Assembly: GCA_020633075.1 (NCBI GenBank)
Contig: JACKEI010000001.1
Location: forward strand, 372,001 to 436,000
DNA: 64,000 bases
DNA from: Sandaracinaceae bacterium
GTDB taxonomy: Bacteria; Myxococcota_A; Polyangia; Polyangiales; Houyiibacteriaceae
Direction: 5' to 3'
Shown here: one piece after another, positions 35,994-43,871 of the stretch
Position numbering within the stretch: the first letter of the stretch is position 1
How the letters are laid out: each line of letters begins with the position of its first letter
Program-made: the position numbers and the translations under genes
Notes under the pieces: model-generated
The model's database searches: none
What the model was told of the DNA's origin: nothing
Seen by the model: the letters and a program-made list of their open reading frames with translations, nothing else

Positions 35994-36162
35994 GTTCTGC
36001 CGCGTCGACGACCTCGAGGGCGAACAGTGGCATCCCGCCGACTACCGGGACGACGATGCCCCGTGACGATGCTCTGGCTCGGTACGTCTGATCGTCGTGG
36101 ACGACCCGCACCTCGGTCGGCAGTCCCCAGAATCACTCACAATTGCGACGAAGGCGGAACCC

Positions 36163-36190
36163 TTGCAACTTTGAAAGGACGCAATAGGTT
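36163..36190 (+). promoter_or_regulatory. Promoter of the toxin-antitoxin pair
   Basis: TTGCAA (36163-36168), a 16-nt spacer and TAGGTT (36185-36190) lie ahead of the antitoxin GTG at 36225, with GGAG at about 36209. Unlike most promoters here this one would give a leader of about 25 nt with a ribosome-binding site, in keeping with imported DNA. Confidence 0.45.
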
Positions 36191-36224
36191 GCTCGGACCT
36201 GCGTCCACGGAGCAAGATCTAGTC

Positions 36225-36836
36225 GTGACCCACCCTCTCGCGTTCCCGCTGCATCGAGCGGCCACCCTTGCACGGGTGTCCGAGCGGCGGCTTCGTGCGT
36301 GGGCCAAGGCGAAGTTCTACCTGCCTCACTACGATTCGGGCCTCTACTCGTTCCGCGACGTCGTGGCGCTCCGGACGCTTGGAATCCTTCGAGATCGAGG
36401 GATCTCCCTGCAGAGCCTCAAGAAGGCGGGGGCGTGGTTGACCGAGCGATACGAGGACCCCTGGGCATCGCTCCGCTTCGGCACTGCTGGGAAGGAGTTC
36501 GTCTACTACGACGAGCAGGGGAAGCCCGTGTCCGTCCGCAAGGTCGGACAGTGCGTGATCGAGGAGATTCCCGTCGAGAAGGTTGAGCGTGCTGTGGCGG
36601 ATGAAGCCGAGCAACTCTACACTCGCAGGCGCGTTGATGAGATCGGTCAGACGCTGAAGAAGCGCACCGTCCAGTCGAATGCAAGGTGCATCGCGGGAAC
36701 ACGCATCACCACCAGCGCCATCTACGGCTTCCACAAGCACGGGTACACCGTCGAACAGATCCTACGTCAATACCCGATCCTCAGCGAGGAAGATGTCCGC
36801 GCCGCAATCAAGGCAGAAGCGCGCAACGTCGCATAA
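36225..36836 (+). CDS. DUF433 antitoxin with N-terminal MerR-like domain
   Basis: A 203-residue protein. Residues 10-80 look like a MerR-type winged helix (ATLARVSERRLRAWAKAKFYLP ... YSFRDVVALRTLGIL). The C-terminal ~70 residues carry the DUF433 signature (CIAGTRITTSAIYGFHKHGYTVEQILRQYP.LSEEDVRAAI). DUF433 proteins are antitoxins of PIN-like DUF5615 toxins, and such a gene follows 37 nt downstream. The fused DNA-binding part probably autoregulates the pair. GC content is visibly lower than in neighbours, suggesting horizontal gain. The start is a GTG with GGAG upstream; longer in-frame extensions look non-coding. Confidence 0.82.
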   Translation: MTHPLAFPLHRAATLARVSERRLRAWAKAKFYLPHYDSGLYSFRDVVALRTLGILRDRGISLQSLKKAGAWLTERYEDPWASLRFGTAGKEFVYYDEQGKPVSVRKVGQCVIEEIPVEKVERAVADEAEQLYTRRRVDEIGQTLKKRTVQSNARCIAGTRITTSAIYGFHKHGYTVEQILRQYPILSEEDVRAAIKAEARNVA

Positions 36837-36873
36837 GGGGCGGGGCACAAGGCAGTCGAGGACGGGGAACCAG

Positions 36874-37251
36874 ATGGTTTCGCCGAAGTGCTTTCTTCTC
36901 GACGAGAACATGCCGGACGCGGTGCGCGATGTGTTCCTTGCCGAGAAACAGGTGGTGCATCTCGTGAGAGTGGTTCTGGGCATCGGTGCCTCTGACAATG
37001 ATGTAGCGGCGTACGCGAACGACGCGTCTGCGTGCATACTCACTCACAACGTGAAGCACTTCAAAGCGCTCGTCGGTAGGCGGGCAGAACACCGTCGCGC
37101 CTCGTGCCTCTTCATGAAGTGTCCGGAATGGGAAGATGCGGATCGGATACGCGAGATCATGCCTCACATTCTCTGTGAGATGGAGCGCCCTGGGCCTGAC
37201 CGAAGGATGTTTATGACTGTTGGCTCGACCGATCTCACGATCGAACGGTAA
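36874..37251 (+). CDS. DUF5615 PIN-like toxin
   Basis: A 125-residue protein of the DUF5615 PIN-like group, a presumed RNase toxin. PIN-type acidic residues appear in FLLDENMP (first metal-site Asp/Glu), the central SDNDVAAYA and ILTHNVKHFKAL, matching the D-E-D layout of these proteins. It is downstream of its DUF433 antitoxin (37-nt gap) and is surely transcribed with it. Length is normal for the family and the active site looks intact, so the module may be functional even though the surrounding region is decayed. Confidence 0.82.
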   Translation: MVSPKCFLLDENMPDAVRDVFLAEKQVVHLVRVVLGIGASDNDVAAYANDASACILTHNVKHFKALVGRRAEHRRASCLFMKCPEWEDADRIREIMPHILCEMERPGPDRRMFMTVGSTDLTIER

Positions 37252-37559
37252 TCCGCCGCCTGTTGTCGGCGAGCTTCCCGAGGGCAATGCGACTACAGCG
37301 ATGATGTCGCCGAGTGAGATGGCGTCGTTGGGTCCTTCCGGGCGGGGGGGCGACCTCGACCGTAGGAGCGGCGCCGCGCCTCGCTAGCGTCTGGGCGATT
37401 CGACGTAAAGAACAAAGATGGCCCGGGCCGTGTTCGCCCTCGGATCCAAGGGGCCGGCGCCCAGGGGGCGCAGCCCGCGACCGAGCACTCCCCCCAAAGA
37501 TGCCCCCGTCGGCGCAGCTCGGAGACAGGCCGCGGCCAGGCTGGCGTAGTATCCGCGCC
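37252..37559. other. Intergenic stretch, nothing recognised
   Basis: A 308-bp gap between the toxin gene and a small exported protein gene. It contains mixed GC-rich repeats and a -10-like TAGTAT (37547-37552), 7 nt before the next start. A short match (GGCGAGCTTC, near 37269) recurs at 37874 in the HTH remnant. No gene or RNA is evident. Confidence 0.4.
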
Positions 37560-37835
37560 ATGACCAAGAAGAACACGATCATCGCCGCCGTCATCGCCTT
37601 CGTCGCCGGGTGCATGGGAGGGCCCTCGATTGAGGCTCTTGTCGTGCGTCCGCTCTCGGCGCAGCAGGCCGCTGCCGGCGTGCAACGATGGGAGGGCCAA
37701 TGTGTCGCGATGTCCGGCCGGACCCCTGAAAGCTATGCGGTGAGCGGAACCGAGGTGATGCAGCGAATGGGTCCCGAAGGATGGGATCTCGTTGCTATCT
37801 CAGGGGCGGTAATGTGCTTCCAGCGTCCGCGCTGA
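37560..37835 (+). CDS. Small exported protein, unknown
   Basis: A 91-residue protein with a hydrophobic N-terminus (IIAAVIAFVAGCMGGPSIEAL) that may be a lipoprotein signal (VAGC) or a membrane anchor. The mature part is small and polar (WEGQCVAMSGRTPESYAVSGTEVMQRMGPEGWDLVAISG), with a GWDLV-type motif seen in several short uncharacterised envelope proteins. The ATG is 7 nt downstream of TAGTAT, the leaderless layout found at chromosomal genes here. I do not recognise a function. Confidence 0.6.
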   Translation: MTKKNTIIAAVIAFVAGCMGGPSIEALVVRPLSAQQAAAGVQRWEGQCVAMSGRTPESYAVSGTEVMQRMGPEGWDLVAISGAVMCFQRPR

Positions 37836-37859
37836 CGGGCGCGCACGAGCTCGTGGGCG

Positions 37860-38069
37860 TCATGAGTTGCCGTCGGCGAGCTTCGCGAGGGCGGCCTCGA
37901 GGGTCCGCTGGACAGTGCGGTGGGACCACCCCGTGCGCGCCGCGATGTCCTCGGTGCTCATCTCCTCGCCGTGCACGACCGCGGCCTGAGCGTAGGGGTC
38001 GCTCGCCCATGAGGGCACGTCCCACGTGTCGGACCCCGGCGCGCCCGGAGTAGGCGCTTCATGCAGCGC
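37860..38069 (-). pseudogene. Helix-turn-helix protein remnant
   Basis: A minus-strand open frame, with no proper start codon upstream, encodes AVVHGEEMSTEDIAARTGWS then HRTVQRTLEAALAKLAD before a TGA. This reads as a sigma-region-4 or LuxR-like helix-turn-helix. The frame is closed by TAG at 38072-38070, so the N-terminus is missing. It is most likely a gene fragment in the decayed zone. Confidence 0.35.
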
Positions 38070-38286
38070 CTACGGGCTTGGAGTCGTTCGTTGCGGCATG
38101 GGCGGCAGCGACCTCCGCGGCAAGGGCCGAGGGCGGTCGCCCCTTCGAGGGGTCCCGCGACTGACCGAGCGGGCGGCGGAGGCCGACGTCACTATTCCCC
38201 CGGATGACTTTGCATGCGCTTTGAGTGTACGCTTCGCGCTTCCTGGTGAGCCGGCGGTGGCGGCCTTTAGTGAGGAACGTGTGAGG

Positions 38287-39192
38287 ATGGCGAACTCCGA
38301 TCACACGTGGGGAACGGCGAGCGGTGAGAACGCGCAGCGCTGCCACATCATCGCGTATCGTTTCCCTGCGGGAGAGGGGTTCGATCCGGCGACGGGCGAG
38401 TCGTGGGTCCTCGAGGCATCCGGGACGGAACTGCACATGCGCCTCAAGAAGGAGGGGTGGTACACGGATCTCTGGCGTTCGCCGGCCGGCCACGTCTACG
38501 TCACCGACGCCAACGGCTTCATCCAGCAGACCAAGGCGCCTGGCTCCTCCGAGTTCGCGACCCACACGGTTCCGGGAATGCTGGTCGGGATCTGGGGCCT
38601 CGACGACGAGCACGTCTACGCCTGGGGGACTCGCGGCAAGGCCGAGTTCATGGTCCGCTGGGATGGAAGTCGGTGGCTGGACATGCCCTCCCCCACCGGG
38701 GGCATCATTGCCGTCCACGGAACACGGCCCGACCTCCTCGTGGCGGTCGGCGATGCTGGATTGATCGCACGGTGGGATGGGTCGGCCTGGTCGCGGATGT
38801 CCGCACCGAGCGACGAGACGCTGCGAGCGGTATTCGTCGGGGGCGACGACGACCTGTGGGCCTGCGGGAACCGCGGCGGGCTCATCCAAGGGACCCTGGA
38901 CGGTTGGACCGAGGTCCTGCGCCACAACGCGCCCCTCGGTGGGGTGGCGCGTTGGCGTGACGAGGTCTGGGTGGGCGCCTATCGCGATGCGGGTTTGTGC
39001 AAGCTCAACGGGACTTATCTGGACTCCATCAAGGGAAACCTCAGCGGCGTAAAGCTGGACGCCCGCCACGACGCGCTGCTGTTTCACAGCGTGAGTTTGG
39101 TCGGCCACACCCTAGACGCGGCGGCATTCTGGGGCTTCGGGGTGGGCGGCGCGGTCACACTCCTGGCGTCGGACAGTCCCCGCTGGGCCTAG
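38287..39192 (+). CDS. Beta-propeller-like protein, unknown
   Basis: About 301 residues. Repeated units of roughly 40 residues with W-D-G-S-x-W turns (VRWDGSRWLDMPSPTGG, ARWDGSAWSRMSAPSDE) and V/I-A-V-G-D/N-x-G-L-I strands point to a beta-propeller of the kind found in many myxobacterial proteins. There is no signal peptide in the chosen frame. Its partners are unknown. ATG 38287 is used, with GAGGA (38272) upstream; GTG 38281 is an equal alternative. It lies in the accessory region just before IS66 remnants and could be cargo. Confidence 0.6.
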   Translation: MANSDHTWGTASGENAQRCHIIAYRFPAGEGFDPATGESWVLEASGTELHMRLKKEGWYTDLWRSPAGHVYVTDANGFIQQTKAPGSSEFATHTVPGMLVGIWGLDDEHVYAWGTRGKAEFMVRWDGSRWLDMPSPTGGIIAVHGTRPDLLVAVGDAGLIARWDGSAWSRMSAPSDETLRAVFVGGDDDLWACGNRGGLIQGTLDGWTEVLRHNAPLGGVARWRDEVWVGAYRDAGLCKLNGTYLDSIKGNLSGVKLDARHDALLFHSVSLVGHTLDAAAFWGFGVGGAVTLLASDSPRWA

Positions 39193-39259
39193 GCAGCGCC
39201 GTGTGTGACCGCCTTGGAGGCCGCGCTTGTCCTGCGGCTTGGGCGACTCGTGCGCGAGG

Positions 39260-39481
39260 CACCGGGTTGCGGCTGTCGGTGGGTCTGGAGGTCGAGCGCG
39301 GCTTCGATGAGGGGACGCTGTCGCGTGTACTCGCGGTGCTGGCGCGCCCGGAGGTGGTGCCATGATCTCGACCGACACTGAAGTGTTCGTCGCCCTCGAC
39401 CCGGTGAGCCTGCACGAGTCTGCGTCGCACGCTCCCCTAGGTGGCGTCGACGAACGCTACTCGAGACGCGCCCGCCAGTAG
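39260..39481 (+). pseudogene. IS66 remnant: TnpA tail and TnpB head
   Basis: Two overlapping scraps. A frame ending at 39365 encodes LRLSVGLEVERGFDEGTLSR followed by VLAVLARP, the typical C-terminus of IS66 TnpA. An ATG at 39362 overlaps that stop (ATGA) and opens MISTDTEVFVALDPVSLHES, the start of TnpB, which runs into a stop after 39 codons instead of the usual ~115. The TnpC transposase is absent. This is the debris of an IS66-family element. Confidence 0.6.
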
Positions 39482-39700
39482 CCGGGCTCTCCGTTCATGT
39501 GTGCGACCGCGATGACGGCTTGCCGGGCGGACACGGTGCCGATGACGACCGAGTACGGAAAACGCTTGAGCCCGAATCTGCGGACGTCCCGATCGGGATT
39601 GGTTTCGGGCACCGCGACGCCGCTCTTCGGAAACCGGGCGGCCCTCGCCACAAGCGCCTCGCCGCAAGCCGCGCACGCAACCACCAGCGACGTGGCCCAC
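39457..39700 (-). pseudogene. Truncated ParE/RelE-type toxin
   Basis: The C-terminal part of a ParE/RelE toxin is clear: ALVARAARFPKSG, RRFGLKRFPYSVVIGTV and AVAHMNGEPGYWRARLE match the strands and the final YWxxR signature. The N-terminal ~30 residues, including the usual opening helix, are missing or frame-shifted, and no antitoxin is next to it. It is probably inactive. Its 3' end overlaps the IS66 scrap, so insertion may have caused the damage. Confidence 0.6.
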
Positions 39701-39797
39701 TCGTGACCTCTGCCGTGTCCCGCGCGAACGGGTACGGTCTCTCGACGCTGATGACCGGCTCGGTCGGTACGTCGACCTGTGACGCCGACACGGCCCG

Positions 39798-40553
39798 TCA
39801 GCGCGGTCGCGTCGCCAGCACGGCGTACTGCCGGCTGTTGGCGTAGGGGGAGAGCGCCACGTCCAAGTCGGCGGCGCGCAGCTCGGCCATGACCTGCTCG
39901 GGGGGGAGGCGGTAGTGCAGCGGCGGCCCCTCGGGCGCGTCGAGTCGCGTCTCTACGACCAGCACGGCGCCCCCCGGCGCGAGCGCCTCGCGTAGGTTCC
40001 GTGCGTACACGTCGCGCGCTTCGATGTGGTGCCAGACGTTCACCATGATCGCGCGGTCGAGCGATGCCGGCGCGACGCCCGGCCCGTCGTAGGGGGCCAG
40101 CACCGGCGTCACGTTGGTCCAGCCGCTGGTGCGGGCGCGCTCGGTCACCCAGTCCACCATCGCGCGCTCCACGTCGATGGCGTAGACGCGTCCCTCGGGG
40201 CCCGTCGCCTCGCTCAAGTAGCGCAGCAGGTACCCAGTGCCCGTCCCGATGTCGGCCACCCGCATGCCCGGGACGATCCCGAGCGTGGCCACCAGCTGGG
40301 CGGGCTGCTGCCAGGCGTCGCGCTCCGGGCTCTCCCAGGCCGCCGCGTAGGCCGCAGGGTCCTCGAAGCGGTGCTGGTGCCCCTCTCCGTGCGCTTCGCC
40401 GCCGTGTGCTCGCGCCCCGTGACCCTCGCTCCCCGCACTGTGCTCGGGTGGCTGAGCTTCGTGCGCGCCCGCGCAGCCTGCGCCGAATGGCGCGAGTCCA
40501 AGCATGAGCAACCCCGCGCGCCGGCAGCGACGAACGTCTCTGAGCTTTGTCAT
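39798..40553 (-). CDS. Lipoprotein class I SAM methyltransferase
   Basis: A 251-residue protein. The N-terminus is a lipoprotein signal (LLMLGLAPFGAGC, Cys27). A His-rich stretch (HGARAHGGEAHGEGHQHRFED) follows, then a full Rossmann methyltransferase: VADIGTGTGYLLR (SAM loop), VYAIDVE (acidic end of strand 2), VNVWHHIE and LREALAPGGAVLVVE. A SAM enzyme outside the cytoplasm is unexpected since SAM is not known to be in the periplasm. The His tract may bind metal. AAAGGA upstream supports the ATG at 40553 over a GTG one codon before. Confidence 0.85.
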   Translation of the reverse strand: MTKLRDVRRCRRAGLLMLGLAPFGAGCAGAHEAQPPEHSAGSEGHGARAHGGEAHGEGHQHRFEDPAAYAAAWESPERDAWQQPAQLVATLGIVPGMRVADIGTGTGYLLRYLSEATGPEGRVYAIDVERAMVDWVTERARTSGWTNVTPVLAPYDGPGVAPASLDRAIMVNVWHHIEARDVYARNLREALAPGGAVLVVETRLDAPEGPPLHYRLPPEQVMAELRAADLDVALSPYANSRQYAVLATRPR

Positions 40554-40683
40554 CACCCATCCTTTCCACGGGTCACGGCGGCGCGCAGCCCTCCGTCACT
40601 TGGTTGCGTGCGGGCCACGACGTGAGCTCCATCAGCGGGCACGCCCAGGTGCAGACGCGCTCCGGGGGCAGGGCGAGCCTGGC

Positions 40684-42045
40684 TCAGATCTCGCGCCCGT
40701 GGTGGTACGCCACGCTGAGGCCGATGAAGAACATGTCGGCCGTGTAGCGTCCGGGGGTGGGCGGCTGCGGGGGATTCAAGTCACTCGGCCCCTGGGTGCC
40801 CGGGCTGACCGTCGCGCCGCTCCAGATTCCGCCTGCCGCGAGGTCGAGGTCGACGGGTCCGAAGCGCAAGCCGACGCCTCCCGTGAGCATGTGGCCGACA
40901 CCCGGCGAGGGCGCGAGGACACCCGCGGTGCTCTTGGGCGTCGCGCTCGTGTAGAAGGCGTACCCCGCGCGCAGGAGCAGCTGCGGCAAGACCACGTACT
41001 CGCCACCCACACGCGCCTCGTATGTGTTACGCCACCGCAGGGCGACGACGGAGACCGGCGCGGCTGACGCGTCGTTGCGATCCCGCGTGACGATGTTGCG
41101 ATTCGACGAGTCGTAGAAGCGCGCGACGAAGTCTCCGGCGACGGTGAGGCGTCGCTCCAGCCCCTCGAACGCGGCGCCGAGGGAGAGCACGTGCGGCGTG
41201 CGGATCCGGGCCTTGGTGGCGCAGTCGAACTCCATTGTCGTCGAGTTGAAGTTCGCGCAGGGAGGCGCCCCACCCATGGGCGCGCCATTGATCACCTGCA
41301 GGCCGACATGGGTGTCACCCGTGACGTCGACGCGCACCATGCTCCGATAGGTCGCGCCGAGCGTCAGGCGAGCGTCCTCGTCGTCGATGGGTCGGTAGGC
41401 GACCGACAGCGTCCCGCCCGGGATCGCTCCGAAGCCACTCATGTCCTGACGCACGAGCGCCGCCGCGAGGAGTTGACCGTTCGACCCGTCGAAGATGGGC
41501 GCCACGATCTCGCTGGACACCTGCTGGTACTGAAAGCGGAGCGCAGCGCCGACGAAGAGCTGCGGGGTGATCTCGATGGACACCGGTACCTGTATCTCGA
41601 ACCCGGCGAGGGCGAGCGTGAGGTCGTGGTCGTCGAGGACGTTCCGGAACTCGCCTCCGAAGCCGTTTCGCACGTGGGCCGCGAGGCCCACGACGACGCG
41701 CTCGTGCACCCGGAGTGCGCCGCCCAGGAAGGGAAGCGGAACCACGGCGCGTTGCCCTTCTCCCTGCTCGACGGTGACGGTGTCGTAATTCAGCAGCGGT
41801 CCGTATGGGCGAATCACCAGCGGCGACATCGCCAACGTCATCGCGCCCCGCTCGACGTCGTTGAGCAGCGCGACGTTGTTGAAGGTCGAGGCGGCACCGA
41901 GCGAGAGGCCCTGGCCCGTGCCACCGAGCCCCATCGAGCGCGCGTCGAAGAGGATCGCCGCCTCGGGGTTCGCGCTTGCACGAAGCGGAACCAGGACGAG
42001 AGCGACGACCAATAGACCAATTGAGCAATATTCGTACACCTTCAT
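40684..42045 (-). CDS. FadL/OmpP1-like outer-membrane transporter
   Basis: A 453-residue barrel protein with signal peptide (LLVVALVLVPLRASA). The mature N-terminus NPEAAILFDARSMGLGGTGQGLS ... FNNVALL resembles the FadL hatch region, where FadL has AGxAAxAxDAsT and NPA motifs. Many amphipathic strands follow and the chain ends GLSVAYHHGREI. FadL proteins import hydrophobic compounds such as fatty acids. TAGGGT (42052-42057, read on this strand) lies 6 nt before the ATG. It is divergent from a glycosyltransferase gene across an AT-rich gap. Confidence 0.82.
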   Translation of the reverse strand: MKVYEYCSIGLLVVALVLVPLRASANPEAAILFDARSMGLGGTGQGLSLGAASTFNNVALLNDVERGAMTLAMSPLVIRPYGPLLNYDTVTVEQGEGQRAVVPLPFLGGALRVHERVVVGLAAHVRNGFGGEFRNVLDDHDLTLALAGFEIQVPVSIEITPQLFVGAALRFQYQQVSSEIVAPIFDGSNGQLLAAALVRQDMSGFGAIPGGTLSVAYRPIDDEDARLTLGATYRSMVRVDVTGDTHVGLQVINGAPMGGAPPCANFNSTTMEFDCATKARIRTPHVLSLGAAFEGLERRLTVAGDFVARFYDSSNRNIVTRDRNDASAAPVSVVALRWRNTYEARVGGEYVVLPQLLLRAGYAFYTSATPKSTAGVLAPSPGVGHMLTGGVGLRFGPVDLDLAAGGIWSGATVSPGTQGPSDLNPPQPPTPGRYTADMFFIGLSVAYHHGREI

Positions 42046-42417
42046 GCGAGAACCCTATCTCGCTGCATTCAAATCGAGAAGATAATTCGAGTATCCCAAG
42101 ACTGCGCATCGATCACTACCAATGTTGGATGGACAATTTCAGTCCTCATTCGAGGGTCACATTTCAGGTATATCAAAGACCATTCAACGGGCGCGAAACC
42201 CACCGCGAGACGGTCAGCAAGGCGTCGGAGGTACTAGAGCTGCCCCAGAACGGTGGACGCCTAGTTTGGCGCTACTGCGTCTTCACCCGAGGGTGGCGCT
42301 ACGCGATGGGAGCCAGGGCGACGGCAGGTACCACGGTGACGGTGCGCGGGGCGCGCTACGTCATTGGCTTCCCGAATTCTGCGTGGCCGAGCCTGAGCGC
42401 GGATGCTGTAGGATGAC
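42046..42417. other. AT-rich divergent intergenic region
   Basis: About 370 bp between the divergent FadL-like and glycosyltransferase genes, distinctly richer in A+T over 42050-42190. It holds -10 boxes of both genes (TAGGGT at 42052-42057; TAGGAT at 42409-42414). ATTCGAG occurs twice (near 42086 and 42152) and may be a binding site. A plus-strand open frame runs through but has no good start or known domain. Confidence 0.45.
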
Positions 42418-42420
42418 GTG

Positions 42421-43497
42421 ATGCGGATCCTCTACGGCGTCGTCGGCGAAGGCATGGGACACGCGATGCGCTCGCGCGTCGTACTCGAGCACCTCTTCGC
42501 GCAGGGCCACGAGGTCGAGATCGTCGCGTCCGGACGCGCGGCGAAGTTCCTCGACGCGCGCTTCGCGAGCAGGGGCGACGTACACCCGATCCACGGCCTG
42601 CACATCGTCTACGACGACAACCGCGTTCGTCGCGGCAGCACGCTCTTCTCGAACGTGCTCGAGGGGACGACGAAGATTCCGTCGCAGTTCGCGACCTATT
42701 TCACGCTGCTCGAGGACTTCAGTCCGGAGGTCGTGATCAGCGACTTCGAGTCGTGGACGTACTACTTCGCCAAGCGCCATCGGCTCCCAATCTTCAGCAT
42801 CGACAACATGCAGATCCTGAATCGGTGCACCATCGACGACGACGTGATCGAGGGTCACCGCGCGGAGTTCGAGATCGCCAAGGCCTTCGTGAAGGGCAAG
42901 CTGCCCTTCTGCGATCACTACCTCGTCACGACCTTCTTCCGGCCGCCGGTCCGAAAGGAACACACGACCCTGTTCCCGCCCATCCTACGCCCGGAGATCC
43001 TCGCCGCGACGCCCTCACGCGGCGAGCACCTGCTCGTCTACCAGACCGCGGAGGGGAACGAGACGCTGGTCTCGGCGCTCCGCGCGACGGGGCTTCCCTG
43101 TCGCGTCTACGGCATGCGCCGCGCCATCACGCAGGACATTGTCGAGAGCAACCTCACCTACAGGCCGTTCAGCGAAGACGGCTTCATCGCAGACCTCGCG
43201 AGCGCGCGCGGAGTGATCGCGGGCGGCGGCTTCACGCTGATGGGCGAGTGCGTCTACCTGCACAAGCCGATGCTCGCCGTGCCAGTGCGCGGGCAGTTCG
43301 AGCAGGTGCTCAACGCGCGGTACCTGGAGAGGCTCGGCTACGGGCGGTACGCAGAGACACTCGACGACGCGGCAACCGTGCACGACTTCGTGGCGGCGAT
43401 CCCGGGGTGTGAGCGCGCGCTCGCAGGCTACACGCAAGAGGGCAACGAGGCTCTCATGCGTGCGCTCGACGGGCACCTGCGACACGTCGCCGTGTAG
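42421..43497 (+). CDS. MJ1255/GT-B-like glycosyltransferase
   Basis: A 358-residue cytoplasmic protein of the MJ1255/VC2487 family, which has a GT-B glycosyltransferase fold. The N-terminus RILYGVVGEGMGHAMRS is the nucleotide-sugar fold start with the Gly-His signature. The C-terminal half has AGGGFTLMGECVYLHKPMLAVP, the donor-binding site of this clan (GxxTxxE-type loop). Substrate unknown; relatives modify cell-surface or lipid sugars. TAGGAT (42409-42414) lies 6 nt before the ATG; a GTG one codon earlier is an alternative. Confidence 0.82.
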   Translation: MRILYGVVGEGMGHAMRSRVVLEHLFAQGHEVEIVASGRAAKFLDARFASRGDVHPIHGLHIVYDDNRVRRGSTLFSNVLEGTTKIPSQFATYFTLLEDFSPEVVISDFESWTYYFAKRHRLPIFSIDNMQILNRCTIDDDVIEGHRAEFEIAKAFVKGKLPFCDHYLVTTFFRPPVRKEHTTLFPPILRPEILAATPSRGEHLLVYQTAEGNETLVSALRATGLPCRVYGMRRAITQDIVESNLTYRPFSEDGFIADLASARGVIAGGGFTLMGECVYLHKPMLAVPVRGQFEQVLNARYLERLGYGRYAETLDDAATVHDFVAAIPGCERALAGYTQEGNEALMRALDGHLRHVAV

Positions 43498-43515
43498 CCA
43501 ACCTCGCGGAGCGCG

Positions 43516-43548
43516 GCCCGACGGCCGGGGACGGCCTCACCGTCGGGC
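43516..43548 (+). terminator. GC hairpin after the glycosyltransferase gene
   Basis: GCCCGACGG (43516-43524) pairs perfectly with CCGTCGGGC (43540-43548) around a 15-nt loop, 19 nt after the stop. No T-tract follows, so it may be a non-canonical terminator shared with the convergent small lipoprotein gene. Confidence 0.35.
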
Positions 43549-43643
43549 GTCCCTGGGTCAGCGCGCAAAGTGATGTAGTGGGCCATCAATCTGAAGCAGC
43601 GCAGCGCCGCGAGTCGCCAGCGAGGCGTTCGCGGCGCTCGACG

Positions 43644-43871
43644 TCACTGGCTGTCGTCGCGCACAGCCCGGCCAACCTCGTCGGCGGCATCCTCGACCGC
43701 CTCGACCGCGTTCTCGGCGGGCGTGTCGCGTCCGTCGAGAACGTCCTCCACGGCCTCCACAGCCTCCTCCGCCGGCGTGTCCGGCTTGCAGCCGAGCGTG
43801 GCCCCGAACGACAGCACCAACGCCAGCCCAAGGCGCACACAGCGCCCGTTGCGTGTCGACGACCGCGTCAT
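43644..43871 (-). CDS. Small acidic lipoprotein with internal repeat
   Basis: A 75-residue predicted lipoprotein: signal LGLALVLSFGATLGC (Cys28), then two near-copies of an acidic helix, DTPAEEAVEAVEDVLDGR and DTPAENAVEAVEDAADEV. The mature peptide is only about 48 residues, a size shared with entericidin-like and other short envelope lipoproteins. Its ATG overlaps the stop of the coiled-coil gene at 43868 by 4 bp, so both are made together. Function unknown; the tandem repeat suggests a recent duplication. Confidence 0.65.
   Translation of the reverse strand: MTRSSTRNGRCVRLGLALVLSFGATLGCKPDTPAEEAVEAVEDVLDGRDTPAENAVEAVEDAADEVGRAVRDDSQ

Noticed and set aside
41976..42416. A 146-codon plus-strand frame in the gap before the glycosyltransferase gene
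   Set aside because: It starts inside the FadL-like gene on the other strand and spans that gene's promoter; no recognisable domain.
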